Shown here piece by piece: positions 11,001-20,899 of a stretch of 64,000 nucleotides of DNA. Both the position numbers and the translations under genes were made by a program. Each line of letters starts with the position of its first letter. Positions within the stretch are counted from its first letter, which is position 1. The stretch comes from Dipteris shenzhenensis. Taxonomy: Eukaryota; Polypodiophyta; Polypodiopsida; Gleicheniales. The stretch lies in NCBI GenBank assembly GCA_047967505.1, contig CM106541.1. One strand, 5' to 3'. The notes below the pieces were generated by a model. The model saw only the letters and a program-made list of their open reading frames with translations. It was not told the DNA's origin and did not search any database.

Positions 11001-12331
11001 TTGTTGCCTTTCGCAACCAAGCGGCACTTATTTTTCAAGTCCTCAACGAAGCATCCATCAGGATTAAATCTAACCTGCAGACCTTGCTCAACCATCTGGC
11101 CAACTGAAACCAGGTTCTTAGTGATTTTTGGAACATGAAGTACATCTGCCAAGTACTTTGTTTTGCCATCCTGCATAGCCAATGGCACTTTACCAACCTG
11201 CGTAATTGGGTGCGCAGTATCATCACCTGTTTCAACATAACCTGGCTTATCCAAATTTCTGACATCATGAAACCACTCACCATGACTGGTCATGTGGTTA
11301 GAGGCACCTGAATCAACATACCAAACATCATTGCAAGCTGCAACATCTCCTGACATGGAGTTAACCATATGCTGCATCACAAAAAGGTGCTCATTTCTGT
11401 CGTCACCATGCCCACTTGATGATGCATAGTTGCTTTGCTGCAACTTTCCACTTTTGATGTCATTCTGCTTTTTATAGCATGTATTCTCCTTGTGTTCAGG
11501 CTTTCCACAATAATAGCATTCTATGCTGCTATTTACTTGCTGGTTCCTTTGCCATGAACCACGGCCTCTTTGGCTCCCCCTGCCTCTAGAACTACCACGT
11601 CCTCCTCCATAGGACTGGTTTTCCTGTTGTTGCTGTTGGTTCTGATTTCCTGCACGGCCACCAGAAGGGCCTCTTCCTCTACCCCTGCCTCTACCTGTAT
11701 TCGAGTAGAAAACAGTCTCTTGAGAAGTTGAGGTGGCTGAACCACCATTCCTTTGCTCTTCACTCAGCAAGAGAGCAATAAGTTCCTGAAAATCAGGAAA
11801 TGTTTCACGGACTCCAATGGATGTCCGAAATTGTGCATAATCTTTCCCAAGACCATTCAAGGTCACGGATACTAAGTCCTCATCATCAACAGGTGCTCCA
11901 ATGGAGGCAAGAGAATCTGCAAGGCCTTTCACCTTCAAGGAATACTCATTTATATTCAGATTTTTCCTTTGCACATTGTGCAACTCCTGCTTTAGCTGCA
12001 TCTTTCGTGCTTTGGTATTTGTGCTATACAGCTTCACCAATGTATCCCATGCCTCCTTAGGCATCTCTAGATCCTGTATATGCACAATCATAGAATCTGA
12101 AATGCTAACAGACAGCCAATACAGGCATTTTCTGGCTTTTTCATGCCATTCTTTAAAGGCCTTCAATTCAGCAGGAGTGGGAGCAGCACCCAAAACTGGT
12201 TCTGCAGTTTCACCACTGATGTAATCCCAAACTCCCTTTCCCATAAAGAAGTTTGTCATCCTGAACTTCCATGCTTGGAAGTTGTTCTTGTCAAGCTTCT
12301 CACTGACAATGGTAGACAGATTCTCAGACAT
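7974..12331 (-). pseudogene. Copia gag-pol polyprotein, disrupted
   Basis: The polyprotein starts [20 protein letters not shown] at 12331. I prefer this start over an upstream ATG at 12448 because the gag homology begins here. Domains in order: gag; an RG-rich linker; zinc knuckle [14 protein letters not shown]; protease DSGASNHMT; integrase with an [16 protein letters not shown] zinc site and a DDE core ([33 protein letters not shown]); reverse transcriptase ([22 protein letters not shown]); and RNase H ([28 protein letters not shown]). A TAG at 9200-9202 replaces the codon between FLHGDL and EEVYM, probably CAG to TAG. An extra G near 8345 shifts the frame, and a second TAG follows near 8287. 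Gene order (integrase before RT) makes it Ty1/copia. Confidence 0.95.
8017..8027 (-). other. Copia polypurine tract
   Basis: TTGAGGGGGAG on the minus strand abuts the 3' LTR. It is the expected primer for plus-strand DNA synthesis. Confidence 0.9.
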
Positions 12332-12906
12332 TTTACAAATCACGAATTGCAACAGCTTGCAACAGCAACCTGTAAACACAGCAAATGCCTCAGAAGGGCA
12401 AATAGCAAAACTTCTGCAAAGAGCCTCACAGGGGCAGATCTGCAACACTGACGAAAGTGGTATTTCACCACACAGTCACTTCCTAGCAACGATTTTGCAT
12501 CAACTGGCAACAGGCATGAATCTGCAACTCCCAATATCTCTGCACATAGGCATACGATGCAATTTCTGTGGCACCTTTCCACCGACTAGCCGCGCAGTGG
12601 TCGCACAGCGAAAAACAGGGTCTTTTTCTGAGTGCCTGCGAAGAACTTCCGCCTTCAAAACGGGCCCCGAAACGGCCTCAAATCAGAAAAATAAAGTCAC
12701 CAAGGGCTTCGCCCTGTCCCGCAGCATATACTGCGCTCTCGCCACACCACGAAGGGCCTCTCAATCTGAAACAGTGCACTCCTGCAATTCTGGCTGTGCT
12801 ACCTGCAGAGATTTGCTCCCAAACTCGAAATAGGAAAGCAACACTGGTCCTCTTACCAGGACACCACAAACTTGGCTTGCTTTCTTGAGCTCCTTACCAC
12901 GAACAA

Positions 12907-12919
12907 GGCTCTGATACCA
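12907..12919 (-). other. Copia primer binding site
   Basis: TGGTATCAGAGCC on the minus strand follows the 5' LTR directly. It matches the 3' end of initiator methionine tRNA, the usual copia primer. Confidence 0.93.
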
Positions 12920-13217
12920 TATAAAGAATAAGGGAGAGAGATAGGAGACTCAAGTTCAACTTTCTTCACAACACTCAAAAGGGAGAGGACACAAGGTTGG
13001 AGGGTGAAGCCTTTCTTCACTTTTGCACACAACAACAATTACAATAGAAGAGGGAAATACCCTATATGTCAAACCCTAGAATACGTGGTTCATATGTGAA
13101 CCCAAACCAAAACATACGTGGTAGTCTAACTACACCACGAGTACAACTAACATAGGCGGTGACATAAATGATAGTCATCCAGGAGATATGTCGGGGATAG
13201 AGCTTGATATCTCAACA
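12920..13217 (-). repeat. Copia 5' LTR
   Basis: It is 298 bp and matches 7719-8016 except for about two bases: TG to TA at its 3' terminal dinucleotide, and one A/C change near 13101. Confidence 0.95.
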
Positions 13218-13664
13218 ATATGCTCATGCATAAGCATAAGCATAAGAGGAAGAAGAGGGAAAGGAAACAAAGCATATGCTTATGCTTATGCATGAGCATA
13301 TAAGCATAAAAGAAAAAGAGAGAAAAAGAGATTGAAAGAGGGGAAAAAGAAGGGGGGAAAAGAGCATAAACATAAGAGAAGGAAGAGGGGAAAAGAGATT
13401 GAAAGAGGGAAAAAAGAAGAGAAGGAAAGGAGGGAAAAGAGATTGAAAGAGGGGAAAAAAGAAGAGGGGAAAAGAGATTGAAAGAGGGAAAAAAGAAGAG
13501 AAGGAAAGGAGGGAAAAAGAGATTGAAAGAGGGGGAAAAAGACGAGGGGAAAAGAGATTGAAAGAGGGAAAAAAGAAGAGATGGAAGAGGAGAAAAGAGG
13601 TAAAGAAGAGGGAATAGGGAAAGAGAGGGGAAGAGAGGGTTCCTACGCCCACGCTAGCTGTAGG
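13218..13664 (-). repeat. Satellite block of element E1, part 2, and junction
   Basis: This is the continuation of the E1 satellite beyond the copia insertion. It is mostly polypurine GGGAAAAGAGATTGAAAGAG units of 40-60 bp. It ends at the junction TTCCTACGCCCACGCTAGCTG (13640-13660). That junction has lost the hairpin seen at 1-45 and 25447-25490. Confidence 0.9.
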
Positions 13665-14269
13665 CCAATGCAAATAATAAAAATAACAAAAGGAAAAAAG
13701 AGGAAGCACTTTCTTACTTAGACTAGTCCGCTCGGTGTTTTGTGGACCGGCCCTATAAAAGAGAGGAAACATACCATTTTTCAAATAACTAGTTAGAGGA
13801 AGGAGGAGTTTAAAGAAGCAACTTCTTAAAGGGATTGGATTGAGGAGACAAGGAGAAAGAGGAGGAAGAGAAATACAAAAAAGACTAGAAGGGGTGAGTC
13901 TTATTTCTTTCACAAAATCTCGTTTTTTATCTTTTACCCTTGAAAATCAAGAATGAAAACTAGCACATAGCCTTAGCAATACAAGGAGAAACATGCTTCA
14001 ACACTCACAAAATGAAATCTCACAAAAAACAAACCTACATTGCTCAAAGAGACTCACCTTCTTTAAAAACGTCTTTTCACACAAGCAAAGAGGGAGAAGG
14101 GTGGAGAGGGAGCACAAGTGTTAGGAGAGGGGTTGAGTAGTGGTGAGGAGTGGATAATAGAGAGGAGGAAAGTGAGGTCGTCGGATATGAGGTGTGAGGA
14201 GAGATTACTTTTCCCACAATAGAGATGCTAAAGAAAGTGCCACGTCGCGGGGTTTCGGGTTTTAGTCAA
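13665..14269 (-). promoter_or_regulatory. Divergent leader region of element E1
   Basis: This region is an inverted match to 24870-25446 in E2. It contains no long ORF. Read on the minus strand it has an acceptor-like CTCTTTTATAG followed by GGCCGGTCCACAAAACACC, a candidate 5' leader exon for the Transposase_24-like transcript. It lies between the two oppositely directed genes of E1 and is the best place for their promoters. The assignment is inferred from layout and splice-like signals only. Confidence 0.5.
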
Positions 14270-14440
14270 CAGCGTCGCTATATAGTGCCGTTGGTCAGTC
14301 GCTATATAGCGACATTTATATTTAGAAGCGTCGCTATATAGTGATGAAACAAAGCAAATCGTTGCTATATAGCGATGGAACAAAGCAAATCGTCGCTGTA
14401 TAGCGATGGAACAGAGCAAATTGTCGCTATATAGCGATGT
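14270..14440. repeat. Palindromic CGTCGCTATATAGCGACG cluster, E1
   Basis: About six copies and variants of the motif lie here (near 14272, 14295, 14329, 14361, 14391 and 14423), roughly 110 bp upstream of the TNP2 start codon. In classical En/Spm the equivalent motifs are bound by the accessory protein. Here they lie upstream of the transposase gene and so could also regulate it. Confidence 0.85.
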
Positions 14441-14547
14441 TTCAGGGCACTTATTATTTAAAGCTAAAAAAGAAGCTCATAGGTGGCTATTTTATTACTG
14501 TTAATATATTTCCTTGCAACTTATGTTGTGATTTTAGAAGTGTGCAG

Positions 14548-16770
14548 ATGGAAGGGACGAGCGGAAGCTCGTCAGATGATGTGCCAACGCCGGGAGCACA
14601 AAGTGGCTTATGGACAGGTTGTATTGTCATTGCACTCATTGCAAGCGAGAAGTACGACATCAACGGCATATTATCATGCACCACTTATGGATGTATGGGG
14701 AGGAGCCCAAACCAGTACCCACCGTTGGTGTTGCACGTGTTGATGGATTATCGGTAAGTCAAAGCTATTTGAGTTCGTGGTTAATATTGGATACCATTAT
14801 GATACGAAACCTTGAGACAAGATCTTATATTTACACGAAATCTTAAACAGGATGAGGAGGCTGACGAGGGTACGCATATGCCTTCACACTTTGAGCAAGA
14901 CTATAGTCTCCCGGATGATAACCAGGGTATGGTCGACCTGATGGATTCTATTTTTAAGAGCACTACATCCCATGTACACGGATGTCAGAGTCTGAGGTCA
15001 AAATGCGAGAGTTGCAATCAACACAGTTGTACGAGGGTGCTAGGATATTTAAACTACGTGCTTGTCTCTTACTATTGAATCTGCAAGTAAAGTATGGGTG
15101 GTCGGATACAAGTGTCTCGGCCTTAATGAGGTTAGCTCCTGCATTAATTTGACTCATTATTTGGATATTGTTTGTTTTGAGAATCATCATGTATGGATTA
15201 GTGTACCGAATCATCATTATTCGAAGCCTATGTATGTTTGAATTGTGATAGGTTGCTCCAGAAGATGTTGCCTACACCAAATACCATGCCCGCATCAAGA
15301 GATGAAGCAAAGAAGATGCTAAAAATGGTGGGTATGGATTATGATACCATCCATGCTTGCCGTAATGACTGTATTCTCTTTCTTCGTGAGCATGGAGATT
15401 TAGCTAGTTGTCCAAAATGTGGAGAACAAGGATATAGAGATGACTTGCAGTGTGAGCAGATACCGATAAAGGTCTTGAGACACTTTGAATCCCATCATTG
15501 CAATTATACAGCACATGTTCCGATGCAAATCCATAGCGGACTTGATGACATGGCATGCATCTCATCGGTCCACTGATGACACATTGAGGATTCCTGCAGA
15601 TTGTGCAGCTTGGAAGCACATAGACAATCACTGGCCAGACTTTGCGAGGGAGCCACACAACTTACATCTTGGGCTCACCATGGACGGCGTGAATCCTTTC
15701 GGGTTACGCTCGACATCTTGGTCGACATGGCCCATAGTCATGGTGAATTCAATATCCTACCATGGCTAACAATAAAAAAGGGACACCTCATGCTTGCACT
15801 ACTTGTGCCAGGGAAGTACAAGGCAAAAAATATGGATGTGTACATGGCACCTTTGATAGAGGAGTTACAGATATTATGGAGAGGAGTGCAGGTCTTTGAT
15901 ATTTCCATAACTTCTAGACATACCAATGATATTTTGGTCAGGGGTATCTTGATGTGGACCATGCATGACTACCTAGGATATGGAGATTATGCAGGTACAT
16001 GGTTGTGTCTCTACATGTATAATATAGGATTATACTTTTATGACTCTCTTTCGCACACATGTCTTATACTAACACATTCATGCACGCGTGCAGGACTTGT
16101 TACAAGTGGGTACCATGCTTGTCCTATCTGTGGACCGGGTTTGAAATCTCTTGCACGATAGTCCAAACATATGAGCAAAAATGTTTATGAAGGTCATGCT
16201 CGATACCTTCCGCTGGACCATCTCACGCATGGAGGTCAGCTTGATCCACCACCATCATATTTGAAGGCAAGTGATTGGATTCAGGCTTGGAGGGTGAATG
16301 GAGAGGAACCTCCTCTTGGTATGAAGAGGCTATCGATCTTTCACGAGCTTCCTTATTGGGGTCAGTTACAAATCAATCATCTCTTGGATCCCATGCATAT
16401 CTTCAAGAATGTGGGGGCTACTATTTGGGCACACTTGGTTGGTTCCAAAGACTCGAGAGGACTGCGAGAAGACTTGTGTGCAATGAATAGGATGTCTCGT
16501 TTGTGGCCCCAAGTGCATGCTTCGGGAAAAGTTGTCCTCCCGAAAGCAACGTGGATCCTCTCTATGAGGGAGGAGGCAGCGGTCAAGGTAGAATCCATTG
16601 AAGCCATATGCTTGCTTGAGAAGCACTTTCCCTCGAGCATTATGACAACTCAAGTTCACTTGCTTGTGCACATAGTTGATGAGGTGGCTATTGCAGGTAC
16701 CGTTCATAGTCGGTGGATGTTTTTCTTGAGCGGTTTATGAAAACCATCAAAGTCTGGGTCCGACAAATGT
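14548..16770 (+). pseudogene. TNP2-type CACTA transposase, truncated (element E1)
   Basis: This is a transposase of the Pfam Transposase_21 (tnp2) family, starting MEGTSGSSSDDVP at 14548. Segments in order, separated by introns: a Cys/His module (CHCTHCKREV, HHLWMYGEEP); SHFEQDYSLPDDNQGMVDLM; LLNLQVKYGWSDTSVSALMR; MLPTPNTMPASRDEAKK; DYDTIHACRNDCILF with CPKCGEQGYRDD; LGLTMDGVNPFG and WPIVM; KKGHLMLALLVPGKYKAKN; RGILMWTMHDYLGYGDYAG; HACPICGPGL; HLLDPMHIFKNVGATIWAHL; and LVHIVDEVAIAGTVHSRWMF (DUF4218). It carries a 1 bp deletion near 14589, a TAG at 16159, and a deletion near 16588 of about 430 bp that E2 still has. It stops after FMKT at about 16770, where Ty3-derived sequence begins. Confidence 0.9.
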
Positions 16771-18440
16771 AATATCACAACCTGTAAGTGTAATTACAAG
16801 CCAACAGAAAGAGGCCACCAAGGACCCTAACATTCCAATCCAACCAAAGCGACTTCTTAAAAAGAAAGCACAAGTGTCTTCACCTCCATCAAGCAATGAG
16901 CAGCCGAGCTCATCCACATCAACTCCTGAGCCTCAAATAAAAGAAGCTCCATACCCAAATGTAGAGGTGGAGAAGGCTCGTCTAAAGGCACTTCAACAAT
17001 GGGTACAAATGGAGCAAGCTCAATTTGACACTGAGAAACAAGCTCAATTTGAGGCTGAGAAACAAGCTCAAGACCCAATCCATGACTTGGCCCCACAAAG
17101 TATTGAAACTGTAATCGAGTCTCTATTCCAACAACAGACTCAACATAATATACCGCCACGTCAACTTGAAGGAGCCACACTCTCTAGCATCTTGAGTTGC
17201 CCTGTGTCAATTCCCATTGGAATCCTCCTACGAAATTGTCCCAATCTCTGGGAGAGTTTTAAAGGATGGATTGAACTCACAAATCTCCCTCCACCTATGA
17301 ACGACATCGAAGATATCCCTGTGTAGATGGGTGAGAGAGATGGCATATGCAACATTACTGTGCCTTTGATACACAAGGCATATAATGAAGTTCAAGCCAT
17401 AGTAGATGGTGGAGAAAGTGTAAATGTCCTATCAAAGGAGCTCTTCGAAGAATGGGGTCTCCCACCAATGCAAAAGGCTAATTTCAACATACGCCTTGCC
17501 AATGATTCACGAGCTAAACCCTTGGGAATAGTAAATGGTGTGTCCACAAAGATCGCAGCAGTCTGCTTTTCCCTTCAATTCACAATCTTGGATCTCCCCA
17601 AAAAATCCTATCAAATCTTACTGGGACGTCCTTGGTTACAGGAAGCATCAGTGCTCCATGACTGGGGAACTGATAGACTGACAATCTAGAATCGCGACAC
17701 CACAGTCAAGGTAAATGTGGGAACAAGAGCTATAAAACCAATTGTGCCTAGAGCATTGGATGACACATCTTCCATGACAATCTCAAGCAAATCAACTCCC
17801 TTGCAATAGAATGCCTTAACAGGTGACTCACAAAGCAATGTCAATAACTGGATACAAACATTAGAAACCATCGACAACTGCCATTCATTAAACCCCATCT
17901 TCTCACAGATAGATGCTAAGGTGCTACAGGTAGATCCTCCACTCACACATGAAGAACCAATCGATCTAGAGATGCCATTCTTTATGGCTGACCTCGAGTG
18001 GGATAATGAACCTAAAGAAGGTACCCAAACCAATGATGACTCAGATTTTCCTTAGGACCTTGAAATAGAGGCTGAGAATGCTGAAATTGAAGATCAAATA
18101 TTTGATAATGACTTAGCCATTCTGCATGCCCTAATGGCAGTCAAACTCCCAAAAGTTGAACCTCCAAAGTTTAATAATAGTAGAAAATCCCGCAAGAAAG
18201 CTAAAGGAGGAAATCGCAGAAAAGCCAAGGCCGAACACTTCAATGAGTTTGAATGAGTCCAAACAAGGATTGTCGAATTGTACCTTGCAAAGCGAACTCC
18301 CTCAAAATCAGAACCACTGCCTCTTGAATGGTCCCCTGAGGGACTGGAAGGAGTATGCACAGCAAATGAACCCTTACTAGGAAACACCTCACCAGTGGAA
18401 AAGTTACCCCACAGTTCCCAGTGTAAGAAGTCTAAAAAGT
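16771..18440 (+). pseudogene. Ty3 gag-protease remnant
   Basis: One reading frame with scattered stops (17324, 17687, 17807, 18052, 18254) runs through the segment. It opens with a Pro/Ser/Thr-rich stretch and a Gln/Glu-rich coiled-coil-like stretch (about 16950-17090). The retropepsin follows: AIVDGGESVNVLSKELFEEW (Asp-Gly-Gly active-site variant), KANFNIRLANDSRAKPLGIV and YQILLGRPWLQEASV. Downstream is acidic and basic linker sequence. Reverse transcriptase and integrase are missing. The Asp-Gly-Gly protease and long linker resemble plant Tat/Athila Ty3 elements. It abuts the broken E1 TNP2 gene and probably marks the event that cut it. Confidence 0.75.
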
Positions 18441-18479
18441 ATAAGCCACATGTGCATATGAAGCTCGGCGATCAAGAGA

Positions 18480-18860
18480 ATTCACCCCCAAAAAAAAAAA
18501 AAGGAAAAAAAAAAAAGGTTTCCAAGAGCCAAACAAATTGGTTATAATACCATGCCACCTTCAAAAGGTCTCCACGTCCATAAGCATGTCCTAACCTTGC
18601 AACTCCTCCTCCCCTCTCCTCCAAGCTTGCAAACCATCCTCTCCCTCTCCTCCTCCCTCCTTGTCCCTTCTCCTCCTCCCTCTTCCTCCTCCTCGTCCCT
18701 CTTCCTCCTCCTCCTCCCTCTTCCTCCTCCTCCTCCTCCCTCCTCCTCTTCCTCCTCTCTCCTCCTCCCTTCTCCTCCTTCCTCCTCCACCCTCCTCTCT
18801 CTTCTTTCTCCCATGCTCTTACACCTTCTTCCTCTCCCACTCCTATACTCCCCCTAAACC
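18480..18860 (+). repeat. Poly(A)-G stretch and CTC/CCT microsatellite
   Basis: A run of A with GG at 18487-18520 could be the Ty3 polypurine tract. A CTCCTC/CTTCCT tract of about 200 bp (18600-18800) follows. Open frames here encode only Ser/Leu/Pro or Glu/Gly/Arg runs and are not genes. Confidence 0.8.
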
Positions 18861-18925
18861 CTTAGTTCCTCGATCGTTAATCTCCACGATCTACAAGGGA
18901 GACGAGTTCTCCACCGTGTACCCTA

Positions 18926-19080
18926 CTCTTAACCTTGGAACCTCTTCTAAACTCTGGAACCTCTTTCTAAACCTTGGAACCTCTTTTAAACTCTAGAACC
19001 TCTCTCTAAACCTTGAAACCTCCTTTGAACACTTGAACCTCCTTCTAACCCTTAAACTCCTCCTAAACCCTGCAACCCTC
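18926..19080 (+). repeat. Minisatellite of about 25 bp
   Basis: About six diverging units of the type AACCTTGGAACCTCTTTCTA lie in tandem, decaying towards the right. Confidence 0.8.
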
Positions 19081-19110
19081 AATGAAGGCGAAAGCCTTTT
19101 TGCCTTCATT
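19081..19110. other. Hairpin AATGAAGGC / GCCTTCATT
   Basis: A perfect 9 bp stem (19081-19089 with 19102-19110) encloses a 12 base loop. An alternative shorter stem AAGGC-GAAA-GCCTT lies inside it. The role is unknown. It could be part of a Ty3 LTR terminator. Confidence 0.6.
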
Positions 19111-20589
19111 ACCTCAACCATGATGATACACGTTCCTTTTACACATGGATGCACTATGTTTGCTTACCACACTTAAGCCTAAGTCTCTCATCGGAACACG
19201 ACTCGAGGTCCTAAGCTACATGTATACTATAGACGACAACCCCGATATATATGTAGGTGACAAAAAGCCTCGGAACCCTGCATACTGAGAATACCCTGCT
19301 CTTCCTACGGAAGCCGTGGGAAAGAGCCAACAATATTTTAATAAATTGAACACTATTTACAATTTTGAATTGTTTCTTTTTCCATGCACTTGCTTTCTAT
19401 ATGGCTCATCAGCATGCCAAAGGTCATTGCATTTAATAATACATAGCATCAAACCCGATAGCATGCCCTTTGGCCTATTTGTGTTTTAAAGCATTTTAGG
19501 CCACATTGCACTTGTTTGGGATATCCCATTCTACTGACGTGTATCGCCGTAGGGGGAAAAACCAGCAACTGAAATTTTGCTACTCACGAATTTCAAATTT
19601 TCACACCTCCCACCCATCAAATCTTTGAAGATTAAGTACCTACAACCTACCCCCACCCTACAAATGCCTTGCAACCCGCATGCACCTCGACATGACCTTG
19701 CACAGACTTTGGTTTGCCATTGTCTTCTTTCGGGTAAGTTGTCTTCTATTCACAAGCTTGCTTCTCTTTGTTTTGGATTGTCATTGCCGTCTTTCATTCA
19801 TCGTCGCCATGGCAACATGCAGCTCGCCATGGCTTACAAGAGAAGCAAACAGAGGCTGCAAGATAAAAAAGTTGAAAAGCTTGGTCAGGGCACAAGCAAC
19901 AGAAGACTCCTTGCAGAGGAGCAGCAGGAAGTAGTTGTTGTAGATAGTTAAAGCACCAATCCGATGGGAACACTTGTTTGACCAATGGGATAGCTGATTG
20001 ACACTAAATAAATAGGACGATAGGTTAAGTACTGACATGTGTCAGTCTAGTGAGATAGCGTTATGGCATCCGGTCAATACGTGTTTGACAAACGGGATAG
20101 AGGCTTTAAGGCAACACGCCAGCAAGATACCGAGCTATCGCAACGGGTCGTGGGGATAGAAACTCGTAGTTTTGCCGATTGGTTTTTGATTATTTTTTAT
20201 AATTTTGAAGTTTGTATTCAAGAATTTTTGTGAAAGGGGGATGCTAAAATACCTGGTCTACCTACTCAATGCAAAAAACAAGAAATAAAAATAACATTTG
20301 AATGCAAAATGAGAGATTCCTTCAAGAGGTAAGTATCAACACTCAAAATCACTTCGATTTTCAACATGATTTCTCATTCTTGGTTGTTTTTTGTGACTTC
20401 TGACACCATACACTCCTTAGCAATCTTCCAAACGATCTTCCTACCAACACTTAAAAACATGGAAAGAAAGTTTCAAATGATCCAAAATCCTTTCCAAAAA
20501 GAAAATGACAACTTCTTCTTTTCTCTTCGTAAATTCACACACTACTTCACATGGATCCTATTGCGACATTTACGTACCGATGTTTAGCG
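19111..20589. other. Non-coding stretch between E1/Ty3 and E2
   Basis: No convincing gene, intact LTR pair or tandem repeat was seen. The sequence is AT-rich with short ORFs only. It may be a long, single Ty3 3' LTR plus flank, but there is no second copy in the window to prove it. Confidence 0.4.
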
Positions 20590-20720
20590 CGCGCGGGGTG
20601 CTAATCGTCGGTATGAAAAGCACGTCCCGTAAAGCGTTGCTATATAGTGACGTTAGATAAACGTCGCTATATACGACTATTACAAAAGTCACTATATAGC
20701 GACACTGAGATACTATTTTA
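20590..20720. repeat. Palindromic CGTCGCTATATAGCGACG cluster, E2 distal end
   Basis: Three or four degraded copies lie near 20633, 20662 and 20688. They sit beyond the 3' end of the E2 TNP2 gene, so this should be close to one end of E2. A clear CACTA terminus was not found. Confidence 0.7.
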
Positions 20721-20899
20721 TATTGACATTTTCCAGAGAGGTTTTTTACTCATATAGGCCTTAAAAGTTAGTTTTTTCCAATGACAAATTTTTTTTAATT
20801 TTCATACGTGTTTGATCTCATAGAGAATAAAAATATGAGAGCATGTACATCAAGCCTTTGAAGCTCATATATTCATGTCCAAGTTTGAGATGAAAAAAA

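Larger units (their letters stand above)
7719..13217 (-). mobile_element. Young Ty1/copia LTR retrotransposon
   Basis: This is a complete copia-type element of 5499 bp with 298 bp LTRs and a 5 bp target duplication, ATATG at 7714-7718 and 13218-13222. The LTRs differ at about two positions, so the insertion is recent. The primer binding site and polypurine tract are in place. It inserted into an ATATG word of the E1 satellite. The single gag-pol frame is broken by two nonsense codons and one frameshift, so this copy could move only with enzymes from elsewhere. Confidence 0.96.

Noticed and set aside
13224-13913. A 229-codon minus-strand ORF
   Set aside because: It runs through polypurine satellite and leader sequence, and the peptide is Phe/Leu/Ser composition only.
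18472-18857. Glu/Gly/Arg-rich and Ser/Leu/Pro-rich ORFs
   Set aside because: They are frames of a CTC/CCT microsatellite.
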